A DNA stretch of 64,000 nt from Dastarcus helophoroides (GCA_028583605.1 CM053330.1:17447539-17511538); one strand, 5' to 3'. Counted from the first letter of the stretch, positions 45,900 through 58,805 are shown. The notes: generated from the sequence alone by a model not told the origin. Translations and numbers: made by a program.

Positions 45900-48070
45900 A
45901 CTTACAGAAGTTGAAATTTCGAAAAATACTTTTTTAGGAATTTTTTGTTTTGCTTAAATTTTGACAAAAAAAGTTATGATTTCAAAAAGTTTTTCTCCGA
46001 AATTTTTTATTGATTTGTATTAACATTTTAAAAAAACACATGAAATTTGAAATTGATGAAAAACGCCAATTTGGGAGTCGAAATTTCTAAAAAATATTTT
46101 TCTCATTAGGTTTACTTTTTTATTTGTAAATTTTCTAAAGCTTTGAAATTTCGTGAAAAAAGCTGAATTACTTTTGAGAGAAAAAAAATCTAAATTTACA
46201 GAAACAGCAAATACCAAAGTTCGAAATAAAAGTTGAAACCAGAAAAAGCCGAATTTTGAGAAAAAGGAAGAAATTTCAAAAAAATTGAGAAACAGAAAGG
46301 GACTTTGGAAAAATTGAGAAAAAGGAAGAAGTTTCGAAAAAATTAAGAAAAAGAAATTTCGAAAAAATGAATTATCAAAATTTTTAAAAAATGTACAATT
46401 TTAGAAAAAATAACCTTGGATTTTGACAATAGATTGAAACCCAGAACAAATTAAGGATCTGAAATTTTTAAACAAATTTTAATTTTTTGAAAAATAAATA
46501 AACTGAAACCTTAAAAAAATTGTCGAACTTAAAAAAATCGAAATTTTTGAAAGGAGAAGCAAGGTGCCAAATTTTAGAAAAAATTTCAAGGAAAAAGTCA
46601 AAATTTTAAGAAAAGTTCGAAAATTCGACAAAAAATTAGCAATTTTTTAAAGAAATTTAAATTTTGAGAAGAAATTTGAAATTTACAAAACAAGACGATT
46701 TAAAAAAAATCCAAATTTTCTGATAAATTCGAATTTTGAGAAAATTGGTAAAATAATTTCGAAAGAAAAGAGAATGTTGATAAAACTTCCAGTTTCGACA
46801 AAAGTATTGAATTTTAAAAAAGTGAAAATATCCCAGAGAAAGGCAAATTTTAAGAAAAAAAATCAAGTTTTGAGATTTGAAAATGGATGAAATTTGTTCG
46901 AAATAAAATTGGAAATTTCCAGAAAAAGCTTAATTTTGAAAATGAGAGATTTCGAAAAAAAATGAATTCGTCAAAAGTTCTCAAAAAAGGCAAAAGTTTA
47001 GAAAAAGACTTCGAATTTTGACAACAGATTGAAATTCGTTGAACAAATTTAAAAACCTGAAATGTTTAGATAAATTTATATTTTGTGAAAAATTGTAAAC
47101 TTTTGAAAACAGAAATTATAAAAAATTAAAAGCCTAAGAAAATTGTCGAACTTTCTCATAAGTCGAAGTTTTTCAGAGAAGAAGAAAATAAAAGATTTGC
47201 TATTTTCCAGAGAAAGTTAAATTTTGAGAATAAATTGAAATTTCGAGAACAAGACAAATTAAAAAATACTCCAAATTTTTAGATAAATCGAATTTTGAGA
47301 AAATTGGTAAAATAATTCCGAAAGAAAAGAAAATGTCGATGAAATTTCCAGTTTCAAGAAAAATCCTGAATTTTAAAAGAAGGTCAAAATTTCCCAGAGA
47401 AGGTCAAATTTTAAGAAAAAAATCAAATTTTGAGATTTCAAAATAGATGAATTTAATTCGAAAAAAAAGTTGAGATTTCAAGAACAAACCGAATTTTGAA
47501 AAAGAGAGACTTCGAAAAAAATGAATTAATCAAAAGTTCTCAAAAAAGATAAAAAAACGTCGAAATTCGATAATAGATTGAAACGCAGAACAAATTTAAA
47601 ACCTGAAATTTTTAGACAAATTTAAATTTTGTGAAAAATTGTAAAATTTCAAAAAGAGAAATTATAAAAAATTGAAAACTTAGAAAAAATCGTCCAACTT
47701 TTAATGAGCCCATGTTTTTCAGAAAAGAAGGAAATAAAAAATTTGAATTTTTCCAGAGAAAGTTAAATTTTAAGAATTAATTTGAAATTTCGGGAACAAG
47801 ACGAATTAAAAAAAAACTCCAAGTGTTCAGATAAATTCGAATTTTGATATAATCGGCAAAATAATTTCGAAAGAAAAGACAATGTTGATACAACTTTCAG
47901 TTTCAAGAAAAATGTTGAACTTTAAATAAATGTCAAATTATAAGAAAAACAAATCAAATTTTTGAGACTAACAATAAGTTAAACATTTTGAAAATTGATG
48001 AATTTTAAAAATCGAAATTTCAAAAAAAAACCGAATTTTGCGAAAGAGGTCCGAATATGTAGAAAATAAA
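45900..48070. repeat. A-rich array with a tandem period of about 550 bp
   Basis: At fine scale the block consists of 'gaaattttgagaaaaa'-like motifs, purine-rich on the + strand. At larger scale it is a tandem array: the same ordered landmarks recur starting at 46657, 47217 and 47763 (intervals 560 and 546), including 'gaacaagac', 'aaattggtaaaataatt', 'gaaagaaaagaaaatg', 'ccagtttcaagaaaaatc', 'caaaagttctcaaaaaa' and 'gcagaacaaattt'. A partial earlier unit is visible at 46370-46600. No coding sequence. Confidence 0.8.
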
Positions 48071-48104
48071 TAAAAGTTTGATGATAATTTGGCTATCCAA
48101 ACGG

Positions 48105-48162
48105 TTTAGAGCAAGTGTTGTGTTTTTTAAATTTTTTCTTGGTTTCAGGGGACAACCCTTTT
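48105..48162. mobile_element. Fragment of the Penelope-type hairpin family (right arm)
   Basis: 'ttcttggtttcaggggacaa' preceded by 'gtgttgtgttttttaa' is the right-arm end seen in the PLE (2790-2830) and at 5115-5150. It sits exactly at the switch from purine-rich to pyrimidine-rich repeats. Confidence 0.8.
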
Positions 48163-48169
48163 TTAATTG

Positions 48170-49640
48170 TAATCTATTTAAAATTTTGAATTTTTATTTT
48201 TAAATTTTTTTCTTTATTTATTAAAAATTTCCATTTTTCTTAACTCGACATTTTTGAAAAATTTCCACTTTCTTAAAATCTGAATTTCTGCGAATTTTAA
48301 ATTTTTTTATCAAAATTTGCCTTTTTCCTAAAATTTGGTCGATTTTTTTATAAAAAAAAAACAAAAATTCTTGAAAGTCTATTTTGGAAATTTCACAGTT
48401 TTCGAGATACCTTTTAAAACCAATTTTCTAAAAATTCCAACTTGTTTTTTAAAATGTTGACATTTATCTCAATATTGGACATTTTCTGACATCATGGTGA
48501 GGAATTTGTCTCTGACTTAAGCAGGCCAGAAAAAATTAATATTTTACCAAAAAATTTTTTCCCAAAATTTACCTATTTTTTTTTCAAAATTTAATAAAAC
48601 TGAAGTAATTTGTGACATATTTGAATTACTACTAGATTTCGACTTTTTGCTTGAAATTTCGGTCTTATTCTCCTAATTTCCATCTTTTTCTCAACATTTA
48701 GATTTATTTGAAATTCATTTTTTTTTCATAAAACTGTATCCTCAAAATTTGTCTGTGCAACATTTCAATTTTTTTCGAAATTTTTCAATTTTTTTCGAAA
48801 TTTTGATTTTTTTTTCAAAATTCGTCTTTTAATTTTAATTTTACTTTTATTCACAAAATATGACTTTTTTCTTCAAATCTGACTTAATCTAAAAATTTTT
48901 TTACCTCAATTTTCAAGGTTTATCTTGAAATTTCGTTATTTTTTTAACAGAAGATCCTTTTTAAAATTTCCTACTTGCTAGAATCAGAATTTTCAGATAT
49001 TTTGACTGTTTGCCTAAAATTTAACTTTTTCTCTAAATTTTCATGTATGTCTCAAAAAATTCGGAATTTGATATTTCTGGAAATGACTTTCTCTTCATAA
49101 TTGGCCCCTTTTTTTGAAATTTCGATCTTTCTTCGAAAATTCTATTTTGTTTTCAAAATTTGTTTTTTGAAATTTGGATTTTTTTCTTGGAATTGGCCTT
49201 CTTCTCGAAATTTCGGCATCGTATCCTTTGATCCTAGAAATCACTTCTTTTTTGTTGAAATGCATCTTTTCTCAAAATTTTGATTTATTTGTTCAAAATT
49301 CGTCTTTTTCATAAACAACTATTTCCAAAATTTGACTTTTTTCCTCATAATTTAACTTTCTGGGGAAATTTTCTATTGTTTTTCCAAAGTATCGTCTTTT
49401 TGCTCCAAATACGTCTTCTTCGGGAATTTCGATTCTTCTTTGTTTCTCAAATTTCCGTTTTAGAATAAAATTAGAATTTTTTTTAAGTTGCCCATAAACC
49501 GACCAAATTTTGACCGCTTTTCTCGAAATGTCACCTTTTTTTCGAAATCCCGTTATTATAGATTTTTTTTTAATTTCGATCTTTTAGAATCTTAATATTT
49601 GGTATTTTCATTCAAAAACCTTCGCTCTTTGAAATCTCTT
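48170..49640. repeat. A/T motif block, pyrimidine-rich on the + strand
   Basis: Composed of 'tttttctcaaaatttcgac'-like motifs, the reverse-strand texture of the preceding array. No 550-bp period was recognised here. Open frames in it translate to Phe/Leu/Lys-rich low complexity. Confidence 0.65.
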
Positions 49641-51060
49641 CATTTTTTCTTAAATAATAATTTTGAAGACTTAACTAGACTTAACAATTCGGAAGGATTC
49701 AAAATAATATAAATGTTATATTTTAACAAAATACGAGATTTAAAAAAAATAATAATAATTAATACATTTAGAAATTTAAAAAAAATATTTTTAAGCAATC
49801 AAAATTTCTAAAGGGGCAAAATTTAAAAAAAGAAGAGAATTTTTAAAAAAATGGTTGATATGTTGAAAAAATATCTAATTTTCAAATAAAGATAAAAAAA
49901 TTTCAAAAAAAAAACCAATATTTCCAAATATTATATGCGGTCTGTTAATGTAAATTTTACAAAAGCAACGGTTTAGAGAAAAAGACCAAATTTTAGGATG
50001 TCCAAATTTAAAAAAAGTCGAAAATTCGCACTTTTGAATGCCACAATTTTGAAAAAAGTCGACGTTTTAAAGTCTCCATTTTGAAAAAAAAGACGAGATT
50101 TTCAAAAAAAATTTTAAATAATTATCCAAAAAAGTCGAAATTAAAGTAAAAACAAATTTTCGAAAAAGGTCGAAATTTTCAAAAAAGTCAATCTAGTCTG
50201 AAATTTGTAGAAATCTTTCGAATATCAACTTCAATTTTTGGAAAATTGTTGGAAAATAGGTCAAAATTTTAAGATTAACAAACGCCGAACAAAGAAAAGT
50301 TAGAATTTATTAAAACTAAATTTGGAAAGCCATAATTTTAAAAAGAAGCTATTTTGAAAGTTACCATTTTGAAAAAGTGGTATAAGAATCGAAGTATTGA
50401 CAAAAATTCGAAAGTAAAGAAACATAAAAATTTAAGAAAAAGTCTATTTGAAATTTCTATTTTGAAAAAAAAGAAGAGATTTAAAAAAATTTGAAGTATT
50501 CCAAAAATGGAGAAATAAAAATAAAGTGTTATTAAGTCAAAAATCTGAAAAAAGTCCAAATTTTGGACAAAGATCGAGTCAAAAATTTCAAAACCTAAAA
50601 TAAACAAACCTTGGTCTTTGAATTTTTGGACAATATGTCAAAATTTTAGGATTAAAACCATAGCAACATCAGAATTTAAGAAGCTAAAATGTTGAAAATG
50701 TCTAAATTCTGAAAAAGCTGCAATTAAAAGAACTCGAAAGGATCAAAATTCATAAAACATGAAATTTATAAGGAGACTTTAAAATTTGAACTTGGAACTT
50801 CGGAACATATTTGTTAAAATTTCGTATTACGATTATAACAAAAATTTCAGAATTCATAAAAACCAAATTTGGATAAAGATGAAATATCAAAAATAAAGTC
50901 AAAATTTGTAAAAAAAGTACAAAATTTTAATTTTAATCGAACATTTATTCGGAGAAAAGAAAGTAAAAATTGAAGGTATATTTTTTGAAAAAATTTTGAA
51001 ATCAAGTTTGGAACAGAATCCGTTTTAAGTGCCTTAAATAAAACAGGTGATAGAAAAAGT
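49641..51060. repeat. A/T motif block, purine-rich on the + strand
   Basis: The texture reverts to 'aaaaaagtcgaaatttt'-like motifs. A soft repetition is visible around 50210-50380 and 50630-50780 ('aatttttgg', 'gtcaaaattttaggattaa'), suggesting a diverged longer unit. Confidence 0.6.
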
Positions 51061-52545
51061 AATTTTAAGGAAAAGGGGTCCTATGAACATGTATCCGGAA
51101 ACTCTTAATAAAAAAGATACAAGGAGTTAAACTTTGAATAGAAAAAAAGTTTCTTTTGTTTCACTTTAAAGTTTTCAGAGATATTTAAACTTAATTACGC
51201 ACACTTAGATGAAGGATCATAAAATAAGATAAAATTAAGTTTCTATTTCTATTAGTTGCGGAGTTACTGGGTGATATTGTTTTGAAAAAAGTAGTACGTC
51301 ACTAAACAAAATGAAATAAAATACAATTTTTGGATAAAGCATTTCATTCTGAAGAAAAGTTTTCTCTTGAAAATTTTTTTTGGCATTCATTACCTTATGT
51401 TTTACATAGGAACTCTTCGAATACAATGTATGCTGGTCTTTAAATAATTAGTGACTATCCCAAAGAGGGGTAAGTTTAAGATGCTATGACTGGATAAAAT
51501 GAAATGAAATAATATTAAAAAAAATGAAATGAAAGTTTTGAATTAAGTTGACTCTTATCATTTTTTAAATATTTGTCACTATTGTGACTGAATTTAAATT
51601 TTTGGGACTTTCTTTAGTGAAAGTACGAGTGAGAGTGATGTTTTTTCCAAAACCAATGACGTGACGCAATCAGTGGCAGATCCGAAATATGTCCAGAAAT
51701 AACTTTTATTCAGAATTAATAGCTTAAGACAGGCATTTTATTTCATTTTCTTATATATAAGTCTCAAAAAAGAGAAAAGCTTTTTTTACAAAAATTAAGT
51801 TTCTTTAAAACTGTTCACTTTTTTACTAGAAATTTCTATTTTATTTACTTACAACTTCAACTTTAATCTCTATTTTATTTATAGAAAAATTTTAGAGTAT
51901 TTAAGTTTAAAAATGGCAGTAGGAAACCTAAAAATTTTGAGAAAAACGTTCAAATTTTGAGAAAAGCACAACAAAATGAAATACAAATTTAAATAGAAAA
52001 TTTTGAAATTTATGCAGTAGATTTTGAGGGAAAAACTAAATTTTGAGACAAACTTTTAAATTTAGGTAGGCACATGCTAAAAGTTTGTCAAAATTGGAAG
52101 CAAATTTGTTCAAACTCTCAGCCAATGTGTACAGCAAACCTATTTAAATTAGAAACAAATTTGCTCACAGTAGAAACAAACTTGTTCAAATTAATAACAA
52201 ATAAATTTGTTTAAAAGGAGAATCAGAAACAAATTTGTTCAAATTAACAGCATTATTATTTAAAGTTGCATATTTTGGCACTTTTCGTGCGTATTTTAAG
52301 AATTTTGCTTGCATAGTTCAAGCTTTTTATGTTGCAATCTGGTTCTAGTTATGACATAATAACTGCAAAATAGCCATAGATATATTTTAGAGACAGTGCT
52401 TGAATACCATGTAAAATAAAAAAATGCAACGTCAACTAAAGAATAAATAAACAAATGACAACTATAAATGACAAATATTTTTTAAAAGTCATGTCATGCC
52501 ACACCCCATTGTACAAACTAAAAATAACTGTAATTTAGAAATATT
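51061..52545. other. Non-coding; includes a short repeat cluster
   Basis: AT-rich. Around 52085-52245 the motif 'agaaacaaatttgttcaaat' recurs four or five times in variants. No gene supported. Confidence 0.5.
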
Positions 52546-53937
52546 TAAGGATGCAACATCGTTCAAAAAAACACCGATGTTTGAACATCGATATTTTCTC
52601 TAAATAAACGATCGATGTTACAAACATGGGTATTTGGAAAGGATACATTGATGTCTTTTGGATTTTTTTTAAATATTTATTTGCGAGTTTAAGAAGTTAA
52701 AAAGAACAATAATTTATTTAAATATTTATTAAGAAATGACAATTATTTTCCCTCCGAATTTAAACCTATATTTTTTTATTCATTTTTCTCCAAAATTTTT
52801 ACTTAAAACTCGAAATTTGGGTTGATCAAACTGGAGAATTCGTTTGAAACTTAAAATTTTCAAAAAAAGTCGACATTCGACATTACAGTCGTACATTGGG
52901 AGAAAAATTTCAATATTTAAACTGAAAATTTTAAAAATTTCTACGTTTATCTCAAATATTTATAAAAAATTCTGAAATTTTCCATAAAATTCAAACAAAA
53001 TTCAAGATTAAACTCCGAATTTGGAGAGAAAAATTCAAATTTAGGCAGAAACCTAAAATGTATAAAAAAAGATGTGGTTTAATACAAAATTTTAGCAAAA
53101 ATTTGAAATTTCTAAGAAAATTTGAAATTAAAAAAATATGCAATTTAAAATTCAAGCTCGAGTTTTTGATACTATAACATCTCTGATAGGTGCTAAGACG
53201 AAAAAATTTAAAAATTAGAGTCAACCTTTTGAGAATTTTATTTTGGTTTTTATTTGGAAATTTTTTCTTTTGAATTGGCCTTTTTATATAAAAGGTTAAT
53301 TTTTTTCTGAAAATTTCACTTTTATTTTATAAGTTGCTAAATTAAAAACATTAAAAGGTTAAAAAGAGTCCAAAGCTGCTGCGGCCAGAGTCCGCCTATT
53401 TTGTGAAGCCTTTTCTAATAAAGACATTATTTTTATTATTATTATTATTAAATTTACGTAAAATAATATTTTCTTTAAAGAACTCACACTTTTGAGTTTG
53501 AATAAAAAATTTTGAACAAAACTTCTTCTTTTTCGTGTCTTTGCATGGAAATTTCGTTGGAAGTTTCAAATTTTTAAAAAAGTCGATATTTTGAGATTAC
53601 AGTCGTACGTTCGAGAAAAACGGCAATATTTGAAAATTAAACTGGAAATTTAAAACATTTCTGTCTCAATTAATCCCAAAGATTTATAAATATTCTCGAA
53701 TTATTTAAAAAATATGAGGTGAAACTCGAAATTTGAAGAAAAAATTTCATCTTTCAAAAAAAACCTAAAATTTATAGAAATTAAATTTCGTTTTATACAA
53801 AATTTCAGGAAAATACTCAAGAATTTGAGGAAAATTTCAATTTACAAAAATGTGAAGTGTTTAAGTTCAAGGAATTTTGATGTTCACGAACGATACCTCA
53901 ATGTTTTCAAAACATCGAACTATCGTTTGCATCCCTA
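52546..53937. mobile_element. hAT-like non-autonomous element, 1.39 kb
   Basis: Ends 'taaggatgcaac' (52546) and 'gtttgcatcccta' (53937) form terminal inverted repeats of the TAGGGATGCA type, with further inverted 'catcg'-rich subterminal sequence. They are flanked by an 8-bp duplication 'gaaatatt' at 52538-52545 and 53938-53945. There is no transposase; the interior is A/T motif-rich DNA and a LINE-tail-like fragment. Eight-base duplications are diagnostic of the hAT group among common insect DNA transposons. Confidence 0.83.
53370..53450 (+). repeat. LINE-like 3' tail with (TTA)n microsatellite
   Basis: 'gctgcggccagagtccgcc' then 'cttttctaataaagacatta' and a (TTA)n run. The AATAAA-like signal followed by a trinucleotide run is how many non-LTR elements end. 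No coding part remains. It lies within the hAT-like element. Confidence 0.55.
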
Positions 53938-53945
53938 GAAATATT

Positions 53946-55540
53946 TCATTATTTAGGTTTGATAGCCTTCCCTTTGACGAACTAAATTTACCCCTATCCT
54001 AATGGGTTCAGTGTCCAACTCCTGCTCATAGCTCATACGGTATTAACAGTAGAGCATGTTGGTAACGTTACCTTGGAGTGACCGTTAGGCGAAACCATAA
54101 GTTTTTTCCTTATCAAAAATTGCTTAACGCATATAAAAAAGTTTTCACTTCAAAAATAATATTTATTTTTTATGAATCTATGATTATTATTTTCAAGATA
54201 CCTGAATATGTATACAATTGCTTTCCGCTCTAGAACACAGTAGTGACAATACTATAGCTTACGTGTATACGCGCGGTTTATACAATTTATTTCTGTAAAA
54301 CAAAACAAGACTTCTATCGCAAGAAATAATCTACACGCTTAATTATTTCAGTTATCTCTAATCATTCGTTGTTTCCTTCTTTTTATTTCTTACAAAAACA
54401 AAGACGTGTTAGCTTCAGAAGCGTTAAAAATCGCTTACTTGATCTTTACTCGATTAGCAATTATCTCATTAAAGGCAATGCATTAAAAACCATCAAAGAT
54501 CTCAATGTCGCACTTGGCCTCCGCGACATGGTACACATTAGTGGTGGTCTAAAATAACAGGAAATACGGTAGAATCATCTTATTTTTCAACAATGCAACG
54601 GGTATCCTTTATTGTACTAACTGTATAGTGAAATTATCATCGATTCATTTGATTAGAATGTATATGTGAATTACTGGGCTTTTCACTTTTCAAGTGAATG
54701 GGCAATATTAAATTCTGTTTGCCTTTGAAAGTTGCAACAGCCATAAAATTAGTTGTATCGTCACTATGTTTAATTTGGACAAGAGGATCGTAATTTTGCT
54801 ATAATTATTACGAAACAGAGCTCAGCCATTATTAAGATTCGGTTACAGATACAAAAAAATCGTCGAGAAAGTGTGCATGAAGTTCAAAGAAATCAATTTT
54901 GATTGCCCTGTAAATACGTTGCCATCAATTATATTTTTATGTAATTTAAATTAGGAAATGAAACATGTTCTTACAGAAAAATTAGTTGCTTTCAATTACG
55001 AAAACTAATCATTAAACTTTTGGTCATTATTTCTTTAAGTGTAATATATTTTTTATCCCAAAAATATTTGTTTCTGAGTAGGTGGTTTTCATGGTCCCCC
55101 AAGCATATTAGGCACCTTAGCCTAATAATTTAACAGCTCCCCTCCGCCAAACTTGTTCCCATAATGTTTACAGAGTAAAAAAAATGAAATATGTTTCATG
55201 TCTTCATGACCATGACAACTTAAAATAATTTATTTAAAAAAAAAAAATAAATAATATAATAAAAAATAAACGTGTAAATGTTCTAATATAAATTTTATTC
55301 ATGATAAATACAAAATCATTTCTGTTGACTACAAAAAGCCTCAAAATATAGCGTTTCGGTTAGGTAACACATCACCTTCCAATAACGATCATACCATGGG
55401 CGCTGGCACAACTTTGTTCCAGAAGAGGTAACAATCATTTTAAAAAATTTATACACAAAAAAGGAAAACTAGAAAATCTTTCGATTAAGTATAAGCATGT
55501 ATGTATATTTTCACTTAACTGCAAGAACTAAATTAAAGGC
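53946..55540. other. Non-coding with a short foldback arm
   Basis: About 54030-54165 matches the short foldback family ('gtagagcatgttgg', 'attgcttaacgc', 'gttttcacttcaaaaataat'). A 62-codon frame at 54369-54557 has ordinary composition but no domain I recognise. The remainder is AT-rich. Confidence 0.45.
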
Positions 55541-57104
55541 AAAATTTCAACAAAACAGTCAATTTTGGAAAAGTCAGGAAAATAATTTAAGATACAAACT
55601 AAACCTTTCGGAAAACTTAGAAAAATGTCAGAATTTCTAAAAAAAAGTCCAAATTTACTAAAATAGGATTTTGTAAAAAAATTACGCAATTTTCAGAATA
55701 AGTTGCATTAGGAGGAAAATATGCAATTTCAAAAATAAAAACCTCTCAATTTACTTTATTAAAATTTTAACATAACTTGTTTACAAGAAATATTTTTCTG
55801 GAAAATTCCTAAAGATAGATATTATTTTCAGAATTTTTAGATTTTTTTTAAATTTCGTTTCAATCTAGGAAAAGTAATTTTGAGAAAAAGTTCAGTGTTA
55901 AATTGAAACTTCTAGAAACATAAAATTTTGAGGTAAAAGACGAAATTTCGGGAAAAAGTCGAATTTTGAGAAACAAGTTAAGATTTTGGAAAGTCAAATT
56001 TAAAAAATGAATTAAGAAACTAAAGCGATTTCTGTAAAATATTCTCAATATTCCGAGAAAAAGATTCAAATTTTTAAAAAATATTCCATCCAGAATTTTG
56101 AGAATGAATTTAAAATTTCAAAAAACACGACTTTAGAAAAAATCCAATTTTGGAGAAAAGTCGGAATATTCAAAAAATCAAGTTTAAATTAAAAACTTAA
56201 CCTTCCAGAAAAAATCGAAAAATGTCGAGATATAGGAAAAATCAAAATTTCCAAAAGTGAATTTTTGTTAAAAAAAATCACAAGTTGCAAAAATATTTTT
56301 CTCAAAATTTTTAATTTTTTTACTTAAATGTTGACATATTATTTGAATTTTAGTAAAAAGATTGAATTTATAAGAAATCTTTTTCTCAAAGTTTAGCTGG
56401 TATATTTTGCTCAACATTTTTTTATTAATATTCCGATCTAATTTAAACAAAATACATGAATTTGGATTTTAAGAAAACGCTAATTTTGAGGAAAAGGCGA
56501 ATTCAAAAAAGGCAACAATTTTAATTTCTAAAAAAACGAATTTCGGGGAAACAGTTGAATTTCCAAAAATATGAAATATCGAATTTTAACATAAAAATCA
56601 AAACTTGAGAAGGAGAAACCATTCAAAATTTCCGCAGTCAGATTCTTGAAGGTAGAAATATTCAGAAAAAGCCCAGTTTTAGGAAAAATAAGGTAATTTT
56701 GAAAAACACGCGAAATTTGGAGAAACGGTCGAAATTTCGAGAAAAATGTTGAACTAATAAAAAATTCGAAATTTTCCAGAGAAAATCAAATTTTAAGAAG
56801 AGAAGTTGAATTTTGCAAATAAAGTCGAAAATTAAAAAAAAAGACGAATTTAGGAAAAAATAGTCGAAATTCCGAATTTCAAGAAAAAAGAAGAATTTCA
56901 AAAAAAAAGATGAAAACAAAAATGGAAATTTTGCACTGAAAGTCAAATTTTGAGAAAAGTCGTTTATACATTTTGAAACAAAAAATCAATTTTGAGAAAA
57001 AGAAGATTATTGAGGAAAATGTTGAGATTTTCCGGCACATAAAGGATCCGATTTTGAAATAATGTCGAAATTTCGAAAAAAGGCGTTTTTTTTAAAGTAC
57101 AATC
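55541..57104. repeat. A/T motif block, mainly purine-rich on the + strand
   Basis: Dense in 'gaaatttcgagaaaaa' and 'gaattttgagaaa' motifs. Minus-strand frames here are Phe-rich translations of the repeat. Confidence 0.65.
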
Positions 57105-58270
57105 CACTTACCAGGGGAAGCCCTATTATTCCTTTGAAGCACTGGGAGTAGGATGCGGAAATAAAGATATGTAGATGAACCGTCTTTTAAATAACGATAG
57201 GTTGTAATTGTTGGGAAGAATTCCAGTCAGCAACGAATTCCAGTTTGGAGTCTACATAGACAGAAGTCACCAATGTGCCAAGCTGGACTGCACAGGAATT
57301 TGCTGTCTCCGACTATTTTGTATGCTTCAAAGTTACTGCGTTTGGGAAGATCAAACAGATCTGTTCTTGAAAATATCTTTCACGAAACTACTTGTAGAAA
57401 AAAGACAAGTCACTAACTATTCGCTTGTATTCCAGGGTGTCGAGAAGCTCCGTCGAATTCTCAACATTAATCGCTCTTCTTTTAATTAAATCCAAAGAAC
57501 CAAACTGTGCTTTGGAACTGAGCTTCAAATATGCAAAAAGAATCCTAATACTGGTCTTACTTGGATTTTATAGAGAGTGAGCAGTTGAAGAGGTGTGAAC
57601 TACTTTTCTTACAATTTTGAAGAGGAAAATTTGACGCATGTGGTTGTTTCAAGAGCAGTTAGTGCTTGCAATTACTTCCTTCTAGGATAGGCAGGTTAGA
57701 CTTCATAGGAAGAATTTACAGTTCATGATGTTGGTTGCATTATCCCTTGATGGTTCCTTAGAGAAAACGCGGCTTGATATTTTGAGGCATTGAAGTCAAG
57801 CAGATTTTTTCTTCCCCATTCCAAAAGTATCTCGAAATCCCGATTATTCATTTGTATCTGCTGTAGCTTTAGCATATCTGAAGTAGTAACGGTTCATACT
57901 TTGTCAAAAAAAAAAGATTGACACTAGGCTACTATCTGCATAATATATCGGATTGGAAGTTGAAGCAAAGAGATTGTTTATGTGAAACAGAAACAGAGTT
58001 GGAAATAGAACAGTTCCTCAGGACAACATTATATTAATCGAAAAGATTATGCAGCTGATAGTATCATCTGCAAAATGTATCGAATTGAAAGCTGAATTGA
58101 AAGTTAAAGCCAAGAGATATGTAACAAAAGCAGAGTAGGAGAATAGATTCTTGCAGCACCCCTCGAAAATGGCATGCAAGTCATAATTAGGGCAAAGCAC
58201 ATGAACAGGCTTGATGCAAGAGGAGACCTGAGACCTGTCAAATATCACATGAGGTTTTTTTATTCTGGAA
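57105..58270 (-). pseudogene. Jockey/CR1-like LINE, copy D (rearranged)
   Basis: Minus strand. The 5' part shows the endonuclease start ('DRSQVSSCIKPVHVLCPNYD', near 58190-58250), then jumps directly to the RT catalytic region, deleting everything between. That region is present twice: a first partial copy reading 'FADD' near 58070 and a second reading YAD-S near 57930, preceded by 'LFHINNLFASTSNPI'. The thumb and tail follow in fragments to the C-terminal 'LPNNYNLSLFKRRF' and the family 3' end near 57120. An internal deletion and a local duplication distinguish it from the other copies. Confidence 0.8.
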
Positions 58271-58474
58271 GTGTCGATGAATGTAGTTCAGATTTGAGTT
58301 TAACCTCCAAATGTTGAAGAACTAAATATTAAATGAATGATTTAAAAAACTTGGCCTGGATTTTACTTGAATTTTCTATAGTTATAACCAGAAGCACGCC
58401 CTTCGTCGTAAAATCCGAAAGCGGGAGGTATTTTATTTCCGGAATACTTTGCGCGAAGAGAGTCCATCACCTTT

Positions 58475-58805
58475 TTTTTTTAAGTTTAATCTACTCGCAA
58501 AGGGTAACCCCATTATGCTTTCAAAGCACTGCGAGTGGGATGTGGAAACATCTTCTTAAACAAGGATAGGTTGTAATTTTTGGGGAAAATTCCTTTCGGT
58601 AAGAAGTTCCATAACTTGGAAGTTTTTTTTTGATAATCACAAAGTAAAATAAAGTAAAGTTAGAGAAAAACATTGGTGATGAAGAGGGAGTTTGGAAGAA
58701 GACAGATAGAATGGAATGAATAACAGGAAATGACTTACATCACAGAGACGGAAACGCCGCCTTGTGACACGTATCTCGGATGACGGAAATTCCCAGTCTA
58801 CCATC
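58475..58805 (-). mobile_element. Fused 5' and 3' ends of the Jockey/CR1-like LINE
   Basis: Minus strand: 58805-58640 matches the leader of copy A at 6205-6400 ('gatggtagactgg', 'gtcatccgag', 'gatgtaagtcatttcctg'). After a short A-rich junction, 58625-58480 matches the last about 145 bases of the LINE, ending in a poly(A) (T-run at 58473-58482). Everything between leader and 3' end is absent. It is either an internally deleted copy that retrotransposed or two independent fragments. Confidence 0.7.

Noticed and set aside
54369..54557. 62-codon + strand frame ending 'VALGLRDMVHISGGLK'
   Set aside because: It looks less low-complexity than its neighbours, but no family was recognised and it is within chance length for AT-rich DNA.
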